A DNA stretch of 64,000 nucleotides, taken from contig SMMW01000576.1 in NCBI GenBank assembly GCA_004794655.1, positions 2,183,501-2,247,500 on the forward strand, in the 5' to 3' direction. A model generated the notes under the pieces. It had not been told where the DNA came from. It saw nothing but the letters and a program-made list of their open reading frames with translations, and searched no databases. How positions within the stretch are numbered: position 1 is the first letter of the stretch; each line of letters opens with the position of its first letter. The translations under genes and the position numbers were made by a program. Shown here one piece after another: positions 54,370 to 64,000 of the stretch. This DNA comes from Marisa cornuarietis. Taxonomy: Eukaryota; Mollusca; Gastropoda; Architaenioglossa; Ampullariidae.

Positions 54370-55794
54370 GGCAGGGGACGAAGTCCAGACTGTGATCAGC
54401 CTCTTTCCTCTGCCACTTGACTGCTCTCTGGAAAGTCGCGCGCTAGCCTGGCTTCTTCAGAGCGACTACACGCACAGCTGGGACGAGGGAAGCGGGAGGG
54501 TGGGAGCCAGGAGGGAAGGAGGGGATTGTTATGGTCTACTACGTCACAACTTCCAGGCCTGACGATACTATCTGGAACACTGCAACCAGAGAAGGTGGCG
54601 ATGGTAGTGGTGCTGATGGCGATGCTGGTGGTGAGAAATTAAAAAAAAAGAGAAAATACTTTAAAACCTGAGGCTGCTGGATGATGGGATAGGGTCAGCG
54701 CGAGGGAGATGTAGGTCAGCGAGGAAGCTGCTGGCAACTTGACTGGGCAGCTCGCGATAGGGTTCGCAGCACGCAAGGCAAGTATATCAACACGGACGAA
54801 CTTTCACAATCTCGGGCAGAGTAGGGCTGGGAAGGCAAGCGCTCGTTCAATTTATCGTTCAGCTGAAAGTCTTCACGTGATAACAGATATCGTCATAGAA
54901 TCAGACCACCAGTATCTTTATGTTTAAAATGTCCCAAACATAGCTCTCTTGAGAAAGAGAGTGTGTGTGTGTGTGCACGCATATGCGTGTGTGTGTGTGC
55001 GTGTTCAAACATTGTTTTGTAAACGTTTTTAAACATTTTCATACATTCCTCACGCTGACACACAAGGTCAGCGAGTCAAGTACGTGTTTTCAGCCATGGG
55101 TGACGAGGTGTATTTTTGGCAGAAGACCGTTTCTTGGTCCAACATGTAGGAGACACGTGGACAGGTGGCCTTGAACTACTGATGTACTCCTCTTTCCACT
55201 AGGAGGGTGGGGGGAATCAATAGTTCATGACCTGAACTCTGGCATAGCAGCAAAACAAAGAAAAAAGAAAGTAGGTTAGTTCTAGACATCTCTTAACTGA
55301 TGACAGAAAAAATGTAAAAAGATGGCGGGGAAGAAAGGGAGAGGTATCGCCAGTGTTAGTGCCAATAATCTGGGGGAACTCGGTCGAGAACTGCTATAAG
55401 CCACTTGTTTGTGAAAAAAATTTGTAGCGATGCTCATATAGGCATGGATCCAAAGGTTGTGTGTGTGTGTGAGAGAGAGAGAACGAGAGGGAGGGGTGGC
55501 TGAGGTGCCAAGGAAACAGCTGCTAGCACTGCTTACATCTCGGGGCAGCCTGTGTCTATCAGCTGATTCCCAGCTGTGAGTAGTGTTTGGCAAAGCTGAG
55601 TGTATTCCTTCTACACAAGCTTCAGGAAGACCGTGTCTTTCTGAAAAAAGGTTTGTTTGTGATTTTGAACGCTACCCGCTTTTATCAACTTGTAGGTACG
55701 TGTACTCCTTTGTCTACGAGAAGCCTGACGAGTGTGATGAAAACTGAGTCGGAATTTAACTGGTACTTTTTATCTAGATAGTAACCACATAAAA

Positions 55795-55970
55795 ATGTTT
55801 AGTGGGATGCCAAACTGTTAGCTAATTACTGGGTAAAGTTCAGTGCAAGACACTATTTCCCCAAATATGCTTGATTGCGCCACTCTACGTTTCTTTGTCG
55901 AGATGCGTGCTTGCAAGCATCACCATGCACAGAAAGAGACCATCAGCACAGACATCAAGATTGTACTTGG
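55795..55970 (+). repeat. Dispersed repeat, copy B
   Basis: ACTGGGTAAAGTTCAGT, CTATTTCCCCAAAT and CACCATGCACAGAAAGA align with 10790-10962. It lies upstream of the gene; no coding potential. Confidence 0.6.
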
Positions 55971-58900
55971 ATAATGTACGTTGTCAATGTTACAGCCAAT
56001 GGGTAATCGCGAGCTGGGAATATGTTATTTAGGCGTATCTGTTCATGGGTGATGTTTCTCTAGATTGTAATGGTATTTTCAATACTAATATATTACATTG
56101 AGGCTTTAAGTCAATCGTTTGGACAAATAACAAAAATGCATGACACTTAACCTTTAACATTTCCACTTCTTCGAATTGTTCAGTTCACATAACATCACTT
56201 TTATTTATAGCGTTGTACTGATGTCAGTGCGAGAGAACTTTGTCCTCTCGGTAGGCACAGACGATTTGTCACTTTTTAAATACTAGATTTTGAAAACAGA
56301 TTTTACTTTCATTGACTTCTGTAAATTTTTCTGATCTTCCATTCACTCATATAAACTCCTATGCGTTTGTGATCACTGTCAAAATTAATTCAACATTTGT
56401 TTTTTGACGTGAAGGTGATTCTCTGGTCAAATGAATGAGAAATACAGGATGGATCAATGGCATTTTACATTAAGCCAACAGGAAAAGCTAAGCCACGGCA
56501 AAGCGGGTGTCTTTGTTAACATGGCCCCCATGCAGAAAAGAACAGAGTTTTCAAGACCAGATTGGTCCAGAACAATTGATCCTCGCTGTATTGTGAAAAG
56601 CGCTTCACTTGGCGTCATAGGACCGTCAAAAAAGAAAGAAGAAGAAGAGATAAAGATAAAGATAATGACACAAAAGAGAAAGAGAACTATGATGATGATG
56701 ATGTTGAAGACGGACAAGAAAAAAAAGGAAGTACAACAAAAGCTACCCCACCACCAGAAATCTAACAACTAATAAAAAGAGACAGGTCACTTCCGTTTTT
56801 ACTTTGAGTGTGACAAGTCACTTCCGTTTTTACCGTGAATAGTGCAGGTCACGCCTGTTTTCACTCTGTGTGTGGAGGGTGGGTGGGAGAGGAGTCCTTA
56901 ATAAACAGGACCATTTGTACAAAAGCTAAAATACACAAACAACATAACGAAAAAACAAGCAGAAGAAGTCTTTCTCAAAAACAAGAATCTGCTTCAGATA
57001 TTATTGCATTTTCACAATGTTTTAGCGCAAAAATACTACGGCTTATTCAGAAAATATAAACAAACACAAAACCCCGCAGTCAACAAACAGTAAAGATTAA
57101 ACGAACCATCTATGTTGTATAAATGTATTATGTCCGAATCTTCTGTATTGTCTAGATTGTCGATGTAATTCTGTAAGGTAAAATGCAGATGAAATGCGGC
57201 CCTCAAGTGGACCCGAGAAGTTTCGCTTTTTCTGAACTCTTTTGCCAGAAAGACAAATTGAAATGTAAAATATTATCCGCTGAAGAGTGCGGACCATTTC
57301 AAAGCCACTTCCACTGAACGAGTTGAAACAGGGCCAAGAAAAAGTGAAATGGAACAAGGCTGCAAGAAGGCTGCCGAGAGTGGGTCAGCATTTCATTCCC
57401 TCATCTCGTTTTCTGTCCTCTTTTCTCCTCGTGTGTAAAATCACTCCGTAGGATAAGAAAAGGAGATGGAGGAGACTTTAAGAATAGTTTGCACTTAAAG
57501 GTCTACGAAAGATCAAGATTTTCCCTTAAAGTTCCTTGCCCTGAGCTCGGAACAAGAAACTTTTCCAACAATTCTGAGTGAATAATCCTACCAAGGAGAT
57601 TTAGATAAACACACTGGTGACATGCATGTCCTCACACAGGTCTCATGGTTCCTGCTCCTCTATTGGTTGTAACCTAGTTGACGTAATCTATTCACATCTA
57701 TTCGTGACTATAAGATTTTCTTCTCTTTCTTTCTATAATGGTGCTTACTGTCTTGTTTCTCGAGAAGAGAGAGGTGGTCAAAGAGTGTTTATTCACTCAC
57801 AACTTGGCAAGGCGTACCTTAAATTAAATCTTGGTAAGTCCTGCACTCTAAAACTTATGAACGACACAAGAGGCATGCGATGGTAGAGCCTAACGTTCAG
57901 TAACCTCCACTCTAGAATACATTAAAGACACTGTGCGTGCGACGGTAGACGCTAGTACGTGCACGCGTCCATGGGAGAAAAAGGAGGAGGGGAAGGGGAA
58001 TTTAATCACCTTGCGAGAGACGTTAACTCCCCTGGTTTAAAGGCATCATAACACATTGCTTTAGCTGCTGGTGGTGTTTGTTAGCCCAAGCTGTGAGAGT
58101 GTCTTTATATGAATGTTTATATCTACCATTTGTTTGTCTTGGCTTGAGTTTTGTGCGAAGTTTTGTGAGTGTTTGTACATAATGTATGTCTTTATTTAAA
58201 TGTTTGTAATACCTTCTCATCAGGAATGTGTGTCAGAGTTTATTTATATATTGGTATATGTATAATCTATATATAATGTCGCATATAATTAGCTTAAGGT
58301 ATGGATAAATGTGAGATAAATATATCTTAATAATATAGTAGTAATTAATTGTTTAATAGTAGTTTCCTTTACAAAGACATAAAAGATCGCAGGCCAGACA
58401 TTTCAATCAAATCTACTTAGTCATGTCGAACAGCTGTGGCCTTGTTTGTATCAAACAATCATAATTATTGTTATACATTTCAGCATTTCCTGCAGGATAT
58501 ATCATCTCTCTAGTCTGAACAATGGATGATTTCACCTACAAGAGTGCAGACAACAGTTCAGACTGTTTGGTTGTGTGTGTGCGTGCGTGCGTGTGCGTGT
58601 GTGTGTGTGGGGGGGGGGGAGGATGGTCATCGTGTAGAAGTCATTGTAAATGCTTAATTGCTTATGTACATCTTGTGACGTACTACTGAAAATTGACTGT
58701 CGCCTGACTAATGTTGGCTAGACCCGACGAAGCAGCTGGTTTGTGACAACACACATGGCTAACACTAGGCAGCGCTGTACTGCAGGTCTGTCAGCCTGTA
58801 AAGAAGACAGGCACAGCTGTCTGGCACTGTGGCAGTCGTACGAGGAAATGGGTGAGTGGAGGGGGGGTCTAAGGAGAGAAGTGGACGGCCGGGATTAAGG

Positions 58901-59235
58901 AAAGAAAAGAGAGAGAGAGATCGTGTTGATAAAATCAGTGGGAAACGTGAATGCTGGAGTGTAAAAGCGAGAGAGATAGAGAGAAGGATAGTGGAACAGA
59001 GAGAGGAGGGAGAACTGAGAGAAAAAAAAAGAAAGAATATAATGGCGGCAAGAGATCACGTTGATAACGCGCTGGTGCACGTGCCTTGCACACATTTTCC
59101 CTTTTTTTAACGGTTGTTTTCTTTCACTGGTCCATTCGATAGCGACAAAAAATCCATTCAGATCCAGGAAGACATGATGAGACGATTCTAAAACATCTAG
59201 AACATAGTGTGAATGGGTGCGTGCGCTTTCGCGCG

Positions 59236-59278
59236 AGTGTGTGTGGGTGTGTATGTGTGTGTGTGTGTGTGTGTGTGA
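59236..59278. repeat. (GT)n microsatellite
   Basis: About 20 GT units with two interruptions, 5' flank. Confidence 0.93.
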
Positions 59279-59824
59279 TTGTGGGAGAGAAAGTCCAGAG
59301 ATAAAATCAGGAAAGGGAGAAGATGACCTCTGTGTCATTATTTTCACACGCGACTAGATGATATCGTGCAATAGAGTTTCAGACGATAACATGCACTCTA
59401 AAAGCTATGTCACTCTTCCTGCTTTTACTGCATTTTTTTATTTATATATTAACTTTTTATACTGCTTTTCTGACTACTTTTCAAGGGGATTTTTCCACAT
59501 TTTTTACTTGCAAAACGCGTTCACTTTTAAAATCTAAAAAGTACTTGAAAAAGCTTTTTCTTTGCCGTTGAAACGAATGAGCAGCTTAACTCCCTTACAT
59601 GACCTCGAGATCGCGTTATCATTGTTTGAGGTTCTTTGGCTACACCTAAAGATCAATGGCCTACAGGAACAAGAAATAAGCGACATAAATACAAGATATA
59701 ATAGTATACTCTCTTGATTCTGCTGAAGAAATCGGTTTTCAACAGCATACATTTATATGTATAGTGCTCAAGGCGGGCTCTAGGTGCAGATCTACACAAA
59801 CATACAAGAAGGCTGACAAGTATT

Positions 59825-59990
59825 CACCCTCAGTATCAAATGTGCCTTACGGAGTCATTATGCAGCCAGCCATGTAAACAGATGCCACATGCAGAGAAAG
59901 AACAGCATGCCCGAGACGAGAACTTAACCCAGGACAGCCAACCTTCACTGTATTGGTGACGGGCGCTAACCGTTGCGCCACCGGACTACT
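59825..59990 (-). mobile_element. tRNA-derived SINE, copy 3 (best preserved)
   Basis: The minus strand reads CCGGTGGCGCAACGGTTAGC with a perfect box A (TGGCGCAACGG). Box B has decayed to GGGTTAAGTTCTCGTC. The body TCTGCATGTGGCATCTGTTT then leads to AATGACTCCGTAAGGCACAT. It lies in the 5' flank of the gene. Confidence 0.87.
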
Positions 59991-60317
59991 TAGGCTGACA
60001 CATAATGCTGACATTATCTTCATATGCACGAAATCTGGTCAATATAAATTAAAAACTCAATAAGCAAAACTAATTAATTTTGTTAAACTATAAAGTTAAT
60101 ACTGTATATATAAGTAGATAAATATGAGAGAGAGAGAATAAAGAAATATATCAAAGGAACTAACAATGGTACGGACAATGAAGAGCTGGAGTGTTTGGTC
60201 AAGCGAAGATCAAGCGCAGTGTCTTAACTATGACATGAATTTATGAAAGAAAATGAATTAACCTACATTTGTTTATGAAATATGATACTAAGTATTTTGA
60301 CAGTATTTATGGAAATC

Positions 60318-60386
60318 GCCTTAAATAGGAAATTGCGCTATAAACGTGCACTTATTATTACAATAATAATTATTATTATTATTAAA
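60318..60386 (+). repeat. Possible LINE/SINE 3' tail
   Basis: TTGCGCTATAAACGTGCACTTATTATTAC then (AAT)n resembles the GCGCTATAAAAATCTTCA-(ATT)n tail of the CR1/L2-like element. Only the last ~30 bp are comparable. Confidence 0.4.
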
Positions 60387-62828
60387 AATAACACCTACTT
60401 CCTTTGTCTCCTTCGACGCAGTGTGTATGTAGAATCTTGTAAAAGATTTAACAACTCTAAAATTGAACATCTTATGGAACTTAAAAAGAAACCGTCTAAA
60501 TTATTAGATTTTAACTGCCCCTAGGGGCTGTGAAGGCCTCTCTGAAGCAATCCAGGGGACATAATACGTAAACTTCACATAAAATCCCTTAGTTGTTTCC
60601 CTTCTTTCTTATAGCGTTAACTTTCCTTGCTATCCGATAATTAGTTCTAACTCCCTATTCTTTCTTTCTTTCTCGTCCCCTCGGTGCTTCATTTCCATTA
60701 GATTACAAATGTATGCCACTCGATTTTGTGCCTTCATCATGACAGTCTCTCTTTTATATATTAAAACATAATAATAGTTACACATGTACATGACAAGAAC
60801 ACGCAAGCACTCACCAACCAATATTAATAATTATCTTACACAAATGTAAAAATAATGCCTAGAAAAATACACATTATAACAATTACGAACACTTACATGA
60901 CAGCAACACAAACTCAATATAAAATATTAGGAAGCGATTTTACTAACCTTAGCATATGTAACTAATATTTAATGCAAACCGCACCAGATGTCTCAGAGGT
61001 ATCTTTCGCATCAGACCTGAATCTTCACGTAACGACAGTCGGGGGACCAGCCACCTTAAGGATCAGTTTCCACTAAATCCCTTACTTCAATAGATTTCTC
61101 ACTATCTGTAACCATCTTTCAGGGTATTAACAATCAGTTCTTATATTCTAGCCTGCCTTTACTGTTTGAAATCGCTGACCAAACATCTGATCAACGCAGG
61201 TGACAATGGTAATGAATGGCAACAATACGCGAGATTTTCCTTGGTTTTTAAAAGACGCGACTTGGAGTTTCTGAAGCATTCTTACGGTCAGACTTGTGAA
61301 ACAAATCAAAGGGTGTGTTTTGTTTCTTCAGTAGCCATCATGAAAGTGAGTCCCCCCTTGCATTATATGTGTAATTAGCACTAGAAACTAAAACTTAGAT
61401 TACCATCTATCAAATAAAAATGAACAGATTTAAACAGTATCACATTAGCAATAATATATGTATTATAGATGTGTTTGTACAGGAAGAAAAATCTGCACTT
61501 AAAAAAGAAAATGGAAAAAGAAAAACGACGACGAATTGAAAGTAACCGAGGGCGTACTCGTTTCCATTTACTGAAAAACTTGCAGGATAGGTTGTGTTGC
61601 CTGGGCAGATTTTTTTTTACATTCCTCCCACTCCCACATACACACAACAAAACATAAGATAGGAGGTGGTGGAGGTTCGAATTTTTGTTTTCTTGTAAGT
61701 CCTTGGGGCAAATGTGCCTCAAAATCAACTTCCGGTGGCGGACAGATCAACAGCTAAACCTCGCTCCTCTCGCCGGATGTAATTTCAGCTTAAAATACTG
61801 TCTTTCACTCAGATGTGTATCCATGATTGCGCTGTATAAGATTCTTTACGGCAGCTGGCACCACAGTAACCATACATCATCCTACATTCTTTATACTTGT
61901 CACGTGTACTTACACTAGCTGCTAGCTAGACATTTAGTTACTGGGCCTAGCTTAGCAGACGATGCAATTTATTTTTAGACGGGCGCGCTGGCCTCTGGGA
62001 GCGAGGCACGCCTCTCTAAAGAAGACAGATTGCCGACAGTTCTGGGCGGGTGCGCAGTGCCAGACAGCAGGACGTTCTCTTCAGGACCGGCTGACCTCTT
62101 ACTGCATAGTGCCTTCAGTACCCGCCCATAGTCAGTCTACCCCTCCACCTCCCCTAGCCCGGGGTAAAGACAGGATTGGCCTGCGTATCATCTTCATCAC
62201 TTCCCAGTAGGGACCACGTTGTCGGTGATATACAGAACTAAACGCTGAAGAAGAAAATTTCTGCATACATAAGACGTAGAGAAGGCAATATGTACTAGAT
62301 ATCAGAAAAGAAAGAAAGAAAAGAAGGAGAAGAAAAGAATGGAAGAAGAAAGAAGATCTAAGAAGAGAGAAAGGAAGGCGAAGAAAATGAAAGAGAAAAG
62401 AAGATGAAAAAGAAGGAGAAGAAGAAGAAAAGGAAACAGAAGACAAAGTGGTGCAGGGCGAGGCATGTCAACGTATCACAGGAGCTGAAGATTAAAGTAT
62501 CGCTAACAGTCTGACTGATTGAAAAAAAAAACAACAACACACAAATCACATTAGCTCTGCACTGTGATGTCAGCGCTCGAGCAGAACTTCCGACTCTGGC
62601 TCGGTGCAACCGTCGGTGTGCCACGAGAGAAAATGCCGTTGATTTTCGCGGCAATAAACGTCACCTGATCTAGTGGAACGCACAAGACAACGCACAGCAA
62701 TGACGTCACTTCAAGTTCAGCCGCGCCATAAATAGTACAATAGAGCTATTAACAGTTTGACCTCCTGCACATTGGATCTAAGTGGGGTGGTGACAGTACA
62801 CACAGATGTTATATTTAATATATTCACC

Positions 62829-62926
62829 CACACTCACTCACACACACACACACATTCTCACACGAGCACATATGCGCGCGCACACAAATGCACACACCCA
62901 CTTACACACGCATGGATGCACGCAAG

Positions 62927-62959
<33 letters not shown>
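62829..62959. repeat. Imperfect (CA)n tract
   Basis: CA-rich run with ACTC, GCGC and ATGC interruptions, 5' flank. Confidence 0.85.
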
Positions 62960-62961
<2 letters not shown>

Positions 62962-64000
62962 TGTCCACAACACTCCAGGGTATAGCGCAAGTTGAGATGA
63001 AGACAATAACGACTTTCTCTCAAGAATCCTCGGCCACGCCGATGCCCTCGACCAGACACATGCCAACGCGATGTCGGCCATGTGCACCTCAAGACAAGAA
63101 GGGAACAAGGCAAATGAAGATGTTTGTGGATGTACGTACTTATAGATGTATGTATGTATGTGATTATGTCTCTGTTTATGTACGTGTAGTATGTCTTTGT
63201 ATACATGTGTATGCATGGACGTTTATACATACTGGTTTTCTTATTTCACTCGAGTATGTATGTATTAGTGATCAACCAATTATAGTTGGCTTATTGTATA
63301 TTTTAAATGTACATGCCAAAGTATGCATGCAACACAAGTAAATAAATAAATACGCTTGCAACACTGGCAGCATTGCACAGTATAGCATGCTTCGGAGAAC
63401 ACAAACTGTGTACTGTATTCATTTGTGTTTCCTTGATAATTCACAAAAATTCACTTCACGTAGGCCCCCGTCAACGTCTGAAATTTATGGCCATTTTTAC
63501 GTGTAAAATTGACCTACAAATCCTCATTCAATCGGGCCCAAAACTGTGTGCACTGTCAAGGGCGGACATTTCTGGAGACTTTACATTCTGACCGACACTA
63601 GGCTCGCCATCTTTGAAACTTGGATCCCTCCCTGTGTTCTCATATTTGGTATCGATAGATCGATGCTGTATGGGGGTTTGCCTGTGACAGGAGTACATTT
63701 ATGCCAGTGAGTGACGGGCCCTCAAGCACCCACACAGCTGTTCGCTCGCCATCACTGCACCGCCATCTTTCCGTTGACACGAAGTCTCGCAAATTCTCGT
63801 TACCATCACCACCTTCATCTGCAGCTGCAGTATCCAGACGCGGGGCTAAGCACACCCGGGAGGAGAGAGGAGGAAATGAGGTCAGATACATCATGCCGCA
63901 AGCCGAATAATCTGTGGTAATCAGCCCCTGAGGGACCCTCCTCCACGTTTGTTCATGATGACAGCATTAGCTGTTATATTTACCTCCCCCCGCTGGTCTG

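Larger units (their letters stand above)
54373..64000. other. 5' flanking region without a recognised gene
   Basis: No frame shows a known domain or linked splice signals. Besides SINE copy 3, a dispersed repeat and CA/GT tracts, the stretches 61970-62210 and 62560-62740 are GC-richer. The latter has TGACGTCA at 62701-62708 and ATAAATA at 62729-62735, which could be a promoter for a gene beyond the window, with low confidence. Confidence 0.55.

Noticed and set aside
56431..56772. 113-codon lysine-rich frame
   Set aside because: Driven by GA-rich low-complexity sequence; no homologue recognised and no splice context.
59950..59990. Possible tRNA gene
   Set aside because: Box A is perfect, but box B is decayed, there is no cloverleaf, and the same sequence recurs as a SINE with a non-tRNA body.
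62757..63341. 194-codon plus-strand frame
   Set aside because: It is mostly His/Thr/Cys translation of CA-rich and GTAT-rich simple sequence.

Overview
The window is metazoan nuclear DNA dominated by one very large gene on the minus strand. That gene encodes an apolipophorin/apolipoprotein-B-like member of the large lipid transfer protein (LLTP) superfamily. Every splice junction was read from the sequence and checked for reading phase. I recover 44 coding exons between 54286 (start ATG) and 654 (last recognisable exon), 11,989 coding nt or about 3,996 residues, and the phase is consistent from end to end. A C-terminal von Willebrand D domain and vWA-like tail, the many short exons, and CR1/L2-, RTE- and Tx1/L1-type retrotransposons with a tRNA-derived SINE all point to an invertebrate. 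I infer a lophotrochozoan, most likely a gastropod mollusc; the sequence alone does not fix the species.

Layout, in transcript direction (high to low coordinates). 64000-54373 is 5' flanking DNA with no convincing gene. 54369-54287 holds a TATA box and short 5' leader. 54286-54235 is the signal-peptide exon. 54234-43582 is a 10.6-kb first intron carrying a Harbinger transposase remnant, a SINE, a LINE tail and a decayed LINE. 43581-31165 carries the vitellogenin-N lipid-transfer module (exons 2-13). 30851-27630 carries the DUF1943/DUF1081-like beta-sheet region (exons 14-18). 27374-10440 carries the long lipid-binding body, including a single 3.35-kb exon (26). 9951-5193 leads into and contains the vWD domain (exons 36-39). 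4810-654 is the Cys-containing linker, vWA-like segment and terminal Cys cluster (exons 40-44). The true stop codon is uncertain.

The introns are full of transposable-element debris and microsatellites. The best-preserved insertion is an internally deleted RTE LINE at 13565-14367 bounded by a 14-bp target-site duplication. There is also a ~700-bp foldback/MITE-like element with repeat-built inverted ends (20776-21475).

The most unusual structure is that at least five exon borders (exons 3, 8, 12, 14, 35) sit at the edge of a short tandem-repeat array. At exon 35 the last 16 coding bases and the 5' splice site are themselves one unit of a 22-bp minisatellite. I found no evidence of a wholly new biological system.
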